Source: Baffinella frigidus (Eukaryota; Cryptophyceae; Cryptomonadales; Baffinellaceae). From it: a stretch of 29,888 nucleotides of DNA. Under the pieces are notes generated by a model. It had not been told where the DNA came from. It ran no database searches and saw nothing but the letters and a program-made list of their open reading frames with translations. The position numbers and the translations under genes were made by a program. Shown here in pieces: positions 7,901 through 17,044 of this stretch. Positions within the stretch are counted from its first letter, which is position 1; every line of letters starts with the position of its first letter. The stretch is taken from NCBI GenBank assembly GCA_026770585.1, contig MU646321.1:275521-305408 (forward strand). Reading direction: 5' to 3'.

Positions 7901-10120
7901 ATGGGCCGCAAGCGCACAGCACAGCCCTCGGGGAACGCACAGGGCAAGGCGGCGCGGACATCAACGCCAGAAAGCCCTCCGGGGCTGGTGGACGGGGAGG
8001 CAGCCGATGAAGCAGCAGGAGATATAGTCGGAAATCTCTTGCTGGAAAGCATCCCGGAGCTGCCACTGTCGTGCTGCTCCGCGCACACAAGTCAGGACGC
8101 CGTGCTACGCCTCGAGCAGCTTGGCTTCACGGTGCTACCAGGGCTTCTCTCTCCGAGTGACTGCGACGCGATCCGCGCGCTGGTTGACAGCGCACGAGGC
8201 AAGGCGTCAGACGACGACTACACGCGGATCCACAACCCGCGCCTTCGCAAGGATCTGCCGCTGCGGCTTCACCCCTTCAACGGCGCGCTCGCCACGCTCT
8301 TCAGCGCACGCGGCGGGCTGCTCAAAGCGGTTCTGGATGAGGCGGTTCGACCCACCGCGCGGCTCGTGGAGTTCGCGGCCATGACAATCCTGCCTGGAGC
8401 TCCCGCGCAGCCCGTCCATCAAGACGTGCATCAAGCGACGATTGTCGAGGCAGAAAACGCACGGTACATCACGGTGTTCGTCTCGCTCTGCGACGTGCCG
8501 GAGGTGCAGGGCCCGATGGAGCTGTGGGCGGGCACGCACCGCCTCTACATCCCGTGGGAGGAGGCGCCGCCAGCGGACGACGACTGCGCGTGCAGCGAGA
8601 GCGAGGACGGGGACGAGAAGTCCGAGGCCATCGACGAGTCGTCCGCGCGGCGTGCAGATGTCGGCGACCCTGAACCCTAGACCCTGAACCCCAAACCTCA
8701 ACCCCTAAACCCTAAACCCTAAACCCCACGCCCTAAACCCTAAACCCTACGCCTTAAACCCTAAACCCTCAGCCCTAAACCCTTAACCCTACACTCTAAA
8801 CAAAGGATTTCATCCCAAACCCTGACCCAGGACGCCCTAAACCCTACACCCTAACCCAGGTCGGCGAGCACACCTACGTGCAAGGGGCGACGGCGGGCGA
8901 GCCCCCCTCGGGGCTGGCAGCGCTCACGCTGGCGCACATGCGGCGGGGGTTGGGGCGCGTGAGGCTGACTGTGCGGAAAGGCGACGTGTACTTGGTTGAC
9001 CCGCGCGTGCTGCATCGAGGCAAGCCCCTAAAGTTAAAAACCTAAACCCTAAACCTTGCACCCTAAACCCTAGACCCTACACCCTAAGCTCTAGACCCTA
9101 AACCCTAAACCCTAAACCCTAAACCCTAAACCCTAAACCCTAAACCCGAAACCATCAACCCTAAACCATAAACCATAAACCCCAAGCCCTAAACCCCAAA
9201 CTCCAAACCCTAAACCCTCAACCCTACACCCTACACCCCAAACCCCAAACCCCAAACCCCAAACCCCAAACCCCAAACCCCAAACCCCACACCCCAAACT
9301 CCAAAATCCAAACCCTAAAACCCAAACCCCAAACCCCAAACCCTAAACCCTATACCCCAAACCTCAAACCCCAAACCCTAAACCAGGCACGGAAAACTGC
9401 GCCGCCGCCGCGAAACAGATGTTCTACCTCTCGTTCGAGCAGAGTGAGAGGCCCTAAACCCCGAACCCTGACCCCTACCCTTTAACCCTACCCCCTACTC
9501 CTTAACCCCCAACCCCTAAACGCTCATGTTCTACCTCTCGTTCGAGCAGAGTGAGGGACCCCACACCCCGAACTCTGCCCCCTACCCTTTAAACCTACCC
9601 CCTACTCCTTAACCCCCAAGCCCTAAACGCTCATGTTCTACCTCTCGTTCGAGCAGAGTGAGGGACCCCACACCCCGAACCCTGCCCCCTGCCCCCTAAC
9701 CCCTAACCACTAAACCCTAAACCCTGACCGTTAACCCCTAACCCCTATTGTAGTTTTCGGTTCAGCGCGGATTTTCCCAAGGTCGGGTCATCTGTAAAAA
9801 CGAGAAAAATGTATCATCTTATGGGTGGGGGGTGCATCTTGTCATCAAATCAATGCATCAGAGGCATAAAAATTTAGATGGGCGCAAAAATTATCGACAT
9901 TTTTTCGATTCTCCGACCTCCCGACCCCGACCCAAGATCCACGCTGACCCGAAAACTACAAAAAACTCTGAATCCTAAACCATAAACCCTAAACCCTCAT
10001 CCAGGCGAGGGCAAGCGGCGGCTCCTCGGGTCCACTGATTCGATGCTCGAGGAGTACAAGGGCAAGTTCTCACTGCATGATATCTGCGAGGCTGTTGCCA
10101 GTTTCCCGAAGAGATCGTGA
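7901..10120 (+). CDS. Phytanoyl-CoA dioxygenase (PhyH)-family Fe(II)/2-oxoglutarate oxygenase, 4 exons
   Basis: Exons 7901-8659, 8860-9019, 9387-9443 and 10005-10120 join in phase to a complete 363-residue protein ending in TGA. Residues 1-70 are a polar, probably disordered leader. The PhyH-like fold starts at LEQLGFTVLPGLLSPSDCDA, a typical opening of this family. The metal-binding HxD motif is His173-Gln-Asp175 (PVHQDVHQ). The distal His is H305 in DPRVLHRG, followed by KQMFYLSFEQ, which matches the usual strand after the distal His; Lys stands where many relatives have the 2-oxoglutarate-binding Arg. The family hydroxylates lipids or small metabolites with Fe(II), O2 and 2-oxoglutarate; the substrate here cannot be told. 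An acidic insert (CACSESEDGDEKSEAIDESS) lies between motif and distal His. Intron 2 uses a GC donor (9020) with an AG acceptor. An in-frame TTG at 7880 is not needed; ATG 7901 is the better start. Introns 1 and 2 are almost pure CCCTAAA-like repeat. Confidence 0.87.
8660..8859 (+). other. PhyH intron 1 with duplicated 8-bp boundary
   Basis: This 200-bp intron is mostly degenerate CCCTAAA. The first eight bases of the intron, GTCGGCGA, are repeated exactly as the first eight bases of the next exon (8860-8867). The donor GT is therefore part of a direct repeat that looks like a target-site duplication, as described for introner insertions. Confidence 0.7.
9020..9386 (+). other. PhyH intron 2, GC-AG type, CCCTAAA/CCCCAAA filled
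   Basis: A GC donor (CGAG|GCAAGC) and AG acceptor (CCAG|GCACGG) are required to keep HRG-TENCAAAA in frame. A short repeat AGGCA occurs on both sides. The interior is degenerate heptamer repeat with the C-rich strand as sense strand. Confidence 0.7.
9419..9663 (+). repeat. Three tandem copies of the 3' part of PhyH exon 3
   Basis: The stretch encoding MFYLSFEQ plus the donor region occurs at 9419-9450 (the real exon), 9528-9559 and 9632-9663. The spacing is about 105 bp. Each copy is followed by a similar CCCC-rich filler. The downstream two lack an upstream acceptor and are taken as intronic exon fragments. Confidence 0.85.
9748..9960 (+). mobile_element. Foldback element in PhyH intron 3
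   Basis: The terminal inverted repeat begins TTGTAGTTTTCGGTTCAGCG at the left and is mirrored at 9960. Arms are about 50 bp and imperfect, including GGTCGGGTC and its complement. The interior has no ORF. Confidence 0.75.
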
Positions 10121-10129
10121 TTTTGGAAG

Positions 10130-10350
10130 GTGTGGGGGAGGGGGGGCTCAATCCACGAGTAAACAATATATAAATAATGAGCGATTCTTTCAAAAAAAAA
10201 TGGGCGGCTCCTTATGAGCGAGGTACAGGGGTACCTCGCTCATAAGAAACAGCGCCCCCTTAGGTCCCTGCAGTAGGCCTGTGCCTAGGCCCCTCTGGTG
10301 GTCCCAGTGGGGGGGGCGCTTTCTTGTGAGCGAGGTACCCCTGTACCCTG
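10130..10350 (+). mobile_element. Foldback family 'GGGGTACCTCGCTCATAAG', copy 1
   Basis: ACAGGGGTACCTCGCTCATAAGAAA-type ends lie at 10226 and 10346. An extra outward copy (CTTATGAGCGAGGTAC) abuts the left end, forming a head-to-head palindrome. The interior has GC-rich CCTAGGCCCC palindromes. Confidence 0.88.
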
Positions 10351-10362
10351 TATGTGTCTGTA

Positions 10363-10550
10363 GATCGGGTCTCTCTTGAGTTTACACGATTCGAGAGCTC
10401 GAAAGTTTCGAAACTTTCAAACTACATTGTTACCGGGACTTGTTTTAAACGGACCAGTTCGCGATGTTTACTACACAAGTTGGCTGAGAGAGGTCGATTA
10501 TTTCGAAACTTTCGAGGTCTCGAATCGTGTCAACTTAAGAGAGATCCGCT
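10363..10550 (+). mobile_element. Foldback element with GATCGGGTCTCTCTTGAGTT ends
   Basis: Arms of about 55 bp include ACACGATTCGAGAGCTCGAA and its near complement at 10515-10535. The short ORFs across it are by-products. Confidence 0.87.
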
Positions 10551-10558
10551 CTAGATGC

Positions 10559-10718
10559 AGAGCCAATCTGGTAGGACTTGGCCAGAGCGAACTTCCAAGT
10601 TCCATTTGTACCATGTAATTTCGAACCGGTGCACTTTTTCGCCTTTAAAACCTTTTTGAAGTTGGAATCTTGGTAAGTTGGAAGTTCGCCTTGGCCAAGT
10701 CCTACCAGATTGGCTCTA
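10559..10718 (+). mobile_element. Foldback family 'GAGCCAWTCYGGTAGGACTTG', copy 2
   Basis: AGAGCCAATCTGGTAGGACT at the left and its complement at the right. It shares end sequence and internal CATTTGTACCATG with the element at 2828, on the opposite side of the PhyH gene. Confidence 0.9.
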
Positions 10719-10917
10719 GGAACAGCGCTCGATCTCTAAAGGCTCGAGAAAACACGTTTTTATTCGGATGGCATCCAACAAGCCCCCCATGATCCCCTCA
10801 CGGAAAGTTGACGAGGTGGTCGAAAGTTGATGAGGCCTTTTTTTTATCACGACCTCGCGACGAGAGAAAAACACTGATCTCAGTCTTGGAAGCACTGAAA
10901 GGTCTCTCTGAACGCTA

Positions 10918-11123
10918 CAGGCCCCACGAGTCCCGAGGAGTCTCCTGTCTTCGCTGGGTTTACTCGAGAGCGTGACCTGGCCTTAGAAGGCCGGAAGTTA
11001 CCAGTCAACTCTCTCTACTTAGACGGCCTAAGTGAATGTACTTAAGGAGGCTTAAGTGAATCTCCGCCGACGTCCTCATAACCTTGCGTCCTTAGATGCC
11101 CTTAGAACCTAGATACCCACAGT
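10918..11123 (+). repeat. Direct repeat of about 200 bp, copy 1
   Basis: GGAGTCTCCTGTCTTC, CTTAGAAGG, CAGTCAACTCTCT, GGCCTAAGTGAAT and CGTCCTCATAACCTTGCGTCC recur in order at 11530-11698. A short piece (TTAGATACCCACA) also occurs near 24553-24608. No ORF of note. Confidence 0.85.
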
Positions 11124-11298
11124 CTCTCTCCCTACCACTCAGCAGCGGCCGAGTTCCTTTCCCCCCGGACATCCGGGGGAAATGCGGTTAGCATCCAATT
11201 CAAATGGATAAGATTCTAGTACAAATAGTTTTGATGAACTGTATCCGTGAAGCCCTCGGTGCCTGCTATGTGGCTCCGAAGGCGGGGGGTCTGAACGC

Positions 11299-11518
11299 TA
11301 CAGGGGTACCTCGCTCATAAAATTTGAGAAACAGGTACATGTACCGACCGTTTTTGAGATTTTTCTTAAATTTAAGAATCGGGAACCGACCGTTTTCGAG
11401 ATTTTTCTTAAATCTAAGAATCGGGTACCGAGCGTTTTTGAGATTTTTCTTAAATTTAAGAATCGGGTACGGAGCGTTTTCAGAATCCCCGCTTCTTATG
11501 AGCGAGGTACCCCTGTAC
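11299..11518 (+). mobile_element. Foldback family 'GGGGTACCTCGCTCATAAG', copy 2, with internal 41-bp repeats
   Basis: The ends match copy 1. The interior holds three to four tandem units of about 41 bp (GACCGTTTTTGAGATTTTTC plus TTAAATTTAAGAATCGGG). Each unit is itself partly palindromic. Confidence 0.9.
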
Positions 11519-11529
11519 AAGCTCCACGG

Positions 11530-11698
11530 ATCACGCGGAGTCTCTTGTCTTCCATTAGGTTTACCGAAACGGATGAGCAGGCCTTAGAAGGACCAGAGTT
11601 TCCAGTCAACTCTCTTAAGTGAATCTACTTCGGAGGCCTAAGTGAATCTACATTGGCGTCCTCATAACCTTGCGTCCTCAGATGCCCTTAGCGCCTAC
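11530..11698 (+). repeat. Direct repeat of about 200 bp, copy 2
   Basis: See copy 1 at 10918. It lies between two members of the GGGGTACCTCGCTCATAAG foldback family. Confidence 0.85.
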
Positions 11699-11700
11699 AT

Positions 11701-11835
11701 GTACAGGGGTACTTCGCTCATAAGAAACCAACCCCCCCCAGGACCCTACAGTAGGACCATACGTAGGGCCCTATGGTGGTCCTAGCTAGGGGGGTGGGCG
11801 TCTCTGAAGAGCTTGCTGAAGAGGTACCCCTGTAG
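11701..11835 (+). mobile_element. Foldback family 'GGGGTACCTCGCTCATAAG', copy 3
   Basis: Ends GTACAGGGGTACTTCGCTCA and AGAGGTACCCCTGTAG. The interior has CCTACAGTAGG-like and GGACCATACGTAGGGCCC palindromes and is unrelated to the interior of copy 2. Confidence 0.87.
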
Positions 11836-12597
11836 ATACCCACAGGGGGGCGAGCAGCTTGTTTCACGTCACGTCAGAACCCCCCTCGGCGTCTCACAGA
11901 TAGACTCAGATCCTAGCCCCACAACAACAACCCCATCCGCTCGGTAGGCTACGGGGTACGTCCCTCCCCGGAAATCCGGGGAGGGACGCGACAAATTGCC
12001 GACTTTTGGCGTGTTTCTTGGGCCAGAAACCAATAATTAACTTAAGCACGGTTCCTCGTAGTGTTCCGAGTGGACCCTAACCCCTACGAAAGCGCTCGTC
12101 GCCGCGCCACCGCAATCGCCGCCACCTGCCGATAAGTTGACAATATATGTCAAAAGTTACCGATGCTCCAAAGTTGATGATGCTAAACTTGACGATGCGG
12201 GTACCACGCCAGGCCACACGAGGGAATTCGCCTAAAGTTGATTCTGGAAATTTGAACCAAACGTGTACCAGAAACACGCCAAACGTCAACAGCCCGCCGC
12301 CGCAACAATGTGGAATCTGTACCACGAAATAACTTTAAAGCGAAACGTTGCGTTGCAAAATGCAGAGAAACGTTACGTTACCAACCCGGCCGAATCGGTC
12401 ACGTTGCCCGCGAACACTTCGCGGGCAACGTGGCCAACCCCGTACAAACCTGGACGCGAGCGTAAAACCAACATTTTAAAAAGGTCTTACCTAGCCTGCT
12501 GAGCCTCGAATTATCGGGTGGTCCCAACCGAAAAGCGAAACGCCGAACCCGAAATCCACAACCCTACAACCGAAACCGCCTTCGCACGAGCCCGACA
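11836..12597 (+). other. No gene recognised; small palindromes
   Basis: Perfect palindromes include 11960-11987 (GTCCCTCCCCGG / CCGGGGAGGGAC) and 12399-12433 (CACGTTGCCCGCGAA / TTCGCGGGCAACGTG). AAGTTGA-TGATGC repeats occur at 12165-12200. ORFs are short and unconvincing. Confidence 0.5.
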
Positions 12598-12765
12598 CTG
12601 AGGCTGCGACGCGCACGACACCGCCCGCCCCCGCTGCGGTACGAGACCGGGTTCTCATGCGACGGCCTACCGTAGCCAACACTGTAGGCGCACCCTACCG
12701 TGAATCGCCTCGTAGGCGTGTTCTCCTGCAGGGACAATAGCGCGTGTATTGATCGCGTGGCACGA
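12598..12765 (+). repeat. Inverted duplicate of 14598-14762
   Basis: About 165 bp match the complement of 14762-14598 with few differences. The segment includes the exon part TRKTPPAPAA plus its GTACGA donor, so one exon fragment now lies on the opposite strand, just 3' of the gene's stop. Confidence 0.9.
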
Positions 12766-12830
12766 CGGATCCACTCCCCACCAAGAACGCTTCACATGTA
12801 CAACGTGGCGATTCTAAGCAGAGGAATTGA

Positions 12831-13400
12831 TCAGCCTGGAGTGGGTGGGGGGAGCACCAATCCCACAGCGAGCAGCGCCGCACCGAGGGCCCCCATAGCT
12901 CCCATACCCCCGCCGCCCGCCCTCCCCTTCCCTGTTTCCACCACCGCTGGTTTCGCCGCAGCTTTCGGTTGTGCTGGTGCCTGGTCGGGTGGAGTTGGTG
13001 TGTCAGAAGTGTGTGTGTGTGGGTGGGTGGGGGGAGAAATTGTCGGCCGCCTTTCCCTCCCCTGCTGCCACCACCGCTGGTTTCGCCGCTGGTTTCGGTT
13101 GTGCTGGCGCCTGCTCGGTGGGAGTTGGTGGGTCAGAAGTGTGTTCGTGGGCGGTTGTGGAGGGAATTATCGGCCGCCTCCCCCTTCCCTGCGTCCACCA
13201 CCGCTGGTTTCGCCTCTGCTTTCGGTTGTGCTGGCGCCTGCTCGGTTGGAGATTGTAGGTCAGCAGTGTGTGTGTGGGTGGGTGGGGGGAGAAATTGTCG
13301 GCCGCCTTTCCATCCCCTACGTCCACCACCGCTGGTTTCGCCGCTGGTTTCGGTTGTGCTGGCGCCTGCTCGGTGGGAGAGGGTGGGTCAGAAGTGGGGG
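12831..13400 (-). repeat. Four tandem copies of the terminal exon of the Ala/Pro/Lys-rich gene
   Basis: Acceptor plus exon start (AG|GC.CCAGCACAACCGAAA on the minus strand) recur with exon starts at 13365, 13237, 13110 and 12980, a period of 127-130 bp. The outer copies encode APAQPKPAAKPAVVAAGEGK-like peptides. The copy at 13237 carries small differences. Only the last continues into the Gly-rich tail and the stop codon. GTGTGTGTGGGTGGGTGG-type sequence separates the copies. Confidence 0.88.
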
Positions 13401-16149
13401 GCCGAAGCTCCAACAGGAATAATATTGGAGTGGGTGGTTCAGAGGTCGAGCTCTGTCTCAGTCTATTCCTTTCGGAGCTTCCACCGCGGGTGGTTTCACC
13501 GCTGCGGTGGTCTCTGAGATAAAAGTTTAACATATATTACCGATTGGAAACATCATAATGTTATAAATAGTAGCAATTGGAAAGAGTTGTTAGATATTGC
13601 TACCAATAAAGGCGGTTTGTTGTTGGTTGTGGGCGCCTTCTGGGATAGAGAGAGACCTGTGTTACTACCAACACGGCCGCCATGTCTGCACCTCCCCCGA
13701 GGCTGTGTGTCAGCAGGACCGAGTGGGTGGCTGAGGGTATGGGGGCTGGTTTAGGGTTGAGGGCTGAGGGTTGAGGGCGCAGGGTTTAGAGTGTAGGGTT
13801 CTCGGGGTTGTGTGCAGGGTGCGGGGTGTAGGGTTGAGTGTTTCGGGATTCGGACTCAGGGTTTTGGGGTTCGGGTGCACGGCTGGCCTCTTACCACAGG
13901 CGCCTCCCGCTCCCTCTCGCGCTCGGGCAGTTTCGGGTCTCGGGTTTCGGGTCCAGGGCTGGCTTCCACTTATTTGATCCGCAGAGCCCTTTGGTGGCAA
14001 TGGGCACGCACCGCAGCTGGGGCAGTCGGTGTCTTGCGCGTCGCAAGCGCCTCCAGCTCCCGCTCCGGGCCAAGGTAGCTTCGGGTGTAGGGTTCAGGGT
14101 TTCGGGTGTCGGGTTTTGGGTCCAGGGCTGGCTTCGTGGTTCGTGGTGTTCTCACCGCGGCTGGGGCAGGCGGTGTCTTGCTAATGCCAGAAGCTAACGC
14201 CAGCGGACCCCTTAGCATACGGTAGGAACCCCCCCTCCTCCTACGACTTTTAAAACAAAAAGGACTTTAAAAGTCGTAGGAGGGGGGCTCCTACCGTAGG
14301 CAATCCGTAGGCTCTAAGTACCTCGCTGGCGTTAGCTTTTTGCATGATTGCGCGTTGCAGCCTCTGGCTCGGGCATCGGACTTCAAAGGGATCTTGAACA
14401 ACCCCTAAGCGAAAAAACCTACGACCCTACGGTAGGTAACCCGTAGGGATATAGGGGGGTTCCTACGGATAAGGTAACGGAAACGCGGGCTCTCAGAGCC
14501 CGAAAATCCCTTCGTAGCCCGCTGTGTGGATGGGCACGCACCGCGGGGGGGGCGGGCGGTGTCTTGCGCGTCGCAGCCAGAGCTGGAGCCAGAGCTGGAG
14601 GCGCCTCAATACACGTGCTATTGTACCTGCAGGAGAACACGCCTACGAGGCGATTCACAGTAGGGTGCGCCTACGGTGTTGGCTACGGTAGGCCGTCGCA
14701 TGAGAAACCGGTCTCGTACCGCAGCGGGGGCGGGCGGTGTCTTGCGCGTCGCAGCCTCTGGATCCTCCTCCCGCTTCCTCTTTGGCGCCACCTCCTCCTT
14801 CATTAGGGTTTAGGGCTTAGGGCGCAGCCTCGGGGTTCAGGGCGCAGCCTCAGATTCTGGATTTAGGTATTAGGGGTCAGAGTGCAGCCTCCTCCCCCCT
14901 CTTCCTCTTCGGCGCCACCTCCTCCTGGGTTTAGGGTCTAGGGTTTGGGGTTTAGGGTTCAGGGGTTGGGGTTTAGGGTTTAGGGTTTAGGGTTTAGGGC
15001 TCAGCCTCAAATCCTGGGTTCAGGTTTTAGGGGTCAGGGTGCAGCCTCCTCCTCCCTCTTCCTCTTGACTCCTCTTGATGGTTTGGGGTTTGGGGTTGAC
15101 GGTTTGGGGTTTGGGGTTTGGGGTTTAGGGTCACCTCCTCCTTTGTTAGGGTTTAGGGTTTAGGGCGCCCACTCAAGAATGCTGGAGGATCCTATTCAAA
15201 TGTGGGGTTGTGAATATTTGTACCAGGATAGGGTGTTCCAACCTCGCGCCTGGACTAATTTCGCCTAGTTACCTGACCAATCAACGAACTTTACTACACA
15301 AATGCCCACTTTTAAAAGCACATCGGTTTTAAATAGGACCCTCTAGCATTTGGGGGTTGGGTAGTTTAGGGCCTGCGCGGCTCTGATCATGGGGTTTAGG
15401 TTTTAGGGTTTAGGTTTTAGGAGTTGGGGTTTAGGTTGTAGGATTTAGGGTTTAGGATTTAGGGTTTGGGGTCTCGGGTTTGGGGTCTCGGGTTTGGGGT
15501 CTCGGGTTTGGGGTCTCGGGTTTCGGGTTTCGGGTCTCGGGTCTCGGGTTTCGGGTTTCGGGTCTCGGGTCTCGGGTTTCGGGTTCAGGCGTTACCGCAG
15601 GGGCGCGCGACACGCCCGAAAGGTTCAGCTTCGGAAGACCCGCGGGGGGCGATCCTCCCTTAGGCGCCGAGGGGGGGGAGTTGAGGGTGATGGTCCCCAC
15701 GCTAATTTCACCCACCTGATTTCGGGTTTCGGGTTTCGGGTTCAAGGTTTCGGGTTTCGGGTTATAAGGTTCAGGGGTTGCCCCCCAGGGCCCTAAGGGA
15801 GGCCCTTGGGCGGCGAGGGGGGGGGGGTGAGGGTGATGGTTGCGCTGAGGCCAACTTCCTGGTTGAGGGTGTAGGGTTTAGAGTTAGATTGAGGGTTGAG
15901 GGTTGAGGGTTGAGGGTTGGGGGTCGAGGGTTGAGGGTTGAGGGAGGCGGAGGGCGGCGAGGGTGGGGAATTCGAGGGTGATGCTCCCCACGCTGAGCCC
16001 ACCCGCCTGGTGTGGGGTTGAGGGGTTGGGGTTGAGGGTGCAGGGTTGAGGGTGCAGGGCTGAAGGTGCAGGGTTTAGCGCCGCACGCACCGAACACGAG
16101 CGCCCACCCGCTCTCCTGCGGCCCACACAGTGGGCTTTCCAGATCTCAT
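12831..16149 (-). CDS. Ala/Pro/Lys-rich protein of unknown function, minus-strand multi-exon gene
   Basis: Three exons join in phase 0: 15715-15596 (40 codons, begins VGEISVGTITLNS), 14797-14720 (26 codons, begins EEVAPKRKREED, lysine/arginine-rich and possibly a nuclear localisation signal) and the terminal exon 12980-12831 (49 codons, begins APAQPKAAAKPAVV, ends LVLPPPTPG then TGA, with a small-residue hydrophobic stretch GAMGALGAALLAVGLVL). All three have AG|G acceptors, and the first two have GTAACG and GTACGA donors. The first exon is unsure: an ATG at 16149 (MRSGKPTVWAAGERVGARV) can splice in phase only through a weak donor near 16087. Every exon has two to six partial copies around it, so the true exon choice, and whether several copies are included, is open. 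I do not recognise the family; a low-complexity chromatin- or ribosome-associated protein is one possibility (inference). Confidence 0.5.
13740..13890 (+). repeat. TTTAGGG-like array
   Basis: Degenerate GGGTTTAGGG/GGGTTGAGGG in an intron of the minus-strand Ala/Pro/Lys-rich gene. Further arrays in the same gene lie at 14805-15165, 15390-15590 (TTTCGGG and TCTCGGG variants) and 15720-16080. Confidence 0.88.
14192..14337 (+). mobile_element. Foldback element with AGCTAACGCCAGCG ends
   Basis: The ends are inverted at 14192 and 14337. Inside, GGAGGGGGG...ACTTTTAAAA / AAAGTCGTAGGAGGGGGG forms a second strong hairpin and CCTACCGTAGGCAATCCGTA links it to the element at 27435. Confidence 0.88.
14376..14529 (+). 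mobile_element. Foldback family 'CACAGCGGACT', copy 3 (complete)
   Basis: The left end TCGGACTTCAAAGGGAT and right end ATCCCTTCGTAGCCCGC are inverted copies. Inner parts match the partial copies at 583 and 1309. Confidence 0.87.
15181..15347 (+). mobile_element. Foldback element with GCTRGAGGRTCCTATTYAAA ends
   Basis: Imperfect inverted ends at 15181 and 15347. An internal TTTACTACACAAATGCCC motif also occurs in the elements at 16141 and 22485, so the three may be distant relatives. Confidence 0.75.
15596..16006 (-). repeat. Three copies of exon VGEISVGTITL
   Basis: The full exon is 15715-15596. Copies begin near 15853 (EVGLSATITL, stop after 20 codons) and near 16006 (AGGLSVGSITLEF, running into CCCTCAA repeat). 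Each copy has its own CAG|G acceptor. Protein-level similarity is better kept in the first ten codons than further on. Confidence 0.8.
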
Positions 16150-16290
16150 AAGAAAACGGTTTTAATTTATAACTTTCTGGCAACGAAATTTACTACACAT
16201 AATGAGTTTTACTAGTAATATTAAAACATTCGTGTAGTAATTGTCGTTGAACCCAAAAGTTTTGAATCAAAACGGTTTTCACATGAGATC
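16141..16290 (+). mobile_element. Foldback element overlapping the putative start of the Ala/Pro/Lys-rich gene
   Basis: AGATCTCATAAGAAAACGGT at the left is mirrored by AAACGGTTTTCACATGAGATC at the right. An inner arm is ACGAAATTTACTACACA. The candidate ATG at 16149 lies inside it, which weakens that start. Confidence 0.82.
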
Positions 16291-17044
16291 GGAACGTTTA
16301 TGTTCGAGGTACTGTTTGAGCATTGCTCTGCAAAAAGACATGCTCTTAACCGATATTATTTCTGGTCGACATTTCTTTCGAAGCCCACCGTGTGGAACGC
16401 ACCTTTTATTGTTATGTGTGAAGTAGCTGATGCAGAGAAATGGCACTGCTCTGCACTCCTGCAAACTGTTCTAGCTGCGCATCGGTCGGGCTGACGGACT
16501 ATTCTTAAGTTGACGTTCTGTGTGCGGTACGGTACATATCCGTTGACTTTTGGGGTTGAAAATATCCCGGTCTGATCAAAATGGCGAGACAAAAACAGAG
16601 AGCGAGACAGTGCGAAAGGATGAGCCCAGAAATGACTCAGGCAGAGCTAGGTATCGCGCGAGATTCCCCCATACGACTCTCTTCGATTCGACGCCAGGTA
16701 CTGGAAATTTGAGAACGCGCCGTTTCGTTTCGTGGTACTAAATGAGTGTGTCGTGACCGGTGAAAACGCAGCTCCTCGTCCTTTCCACGTCCGCGCTTGT
16801 ACTTAGAATCGAAAAAAATCGGCGTACCATTAAAAGCAAGACTTGTAACTGAACTTCCACTTGACGACCTGGCGTGGTATGATACAAGACAATTGATACG
16901 ACTTCAATTTGGGTTATAACTTCTAGAACTTGTAAAGAGACGAAATAGTTTAATGATACGGCAGGGTTGGTCCCGCGCAGTCAGCGTGATGGCGCGCACC
17001 TCCTTGGGGTGATGGGTGACGCGGGGCAGCGATCTAGCGCTGTC
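16291..17044 (+). other. No gene recognised
   Basis: An ORF from 16581 (MARQKQRARQCERMSPEM) of about 42 codons could be a first exon ending at CGCCAG|GTACTG, but no following exon is found. AAGTTGACG/CGTTGAC words are scattered. The sequence is less repetitive than its surroundings. Confidence 0.35.

Larger units (their letters stand above)
13890..15145 (-). repeat. Partial copies of exon EEVAPKRKREED/TRKTPPAPAA
   Basis: Besides the full exon 14797-14720, acceptor-side fragments start at 14924 and near 15080 and 15140. Donor-side fragments end at 14542 (GTGCGT donor), 14156 (GTGAG donor), 14012 (GTGCGT donor) and 13895 (GTAAGA donor). All are on the minus strand. The missing part of each is replaced by degenerate TTTAGGG-type sequence or a foldback element. 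Confidence 0.75.

Noticed and set aside
12399-12433. Rho-independent terminator-like hairpin
   Set aside because: The palindrome is perfect, but the context is eukaryotic and no U-tract or adjacent gene end exists.
16581-16709. Small ORF MARQKQRARQCERM as a gene
   Set aside because: It has an ATG and a possible donor, but no second exon could be joined. Listed only within a gene-poor stretch.
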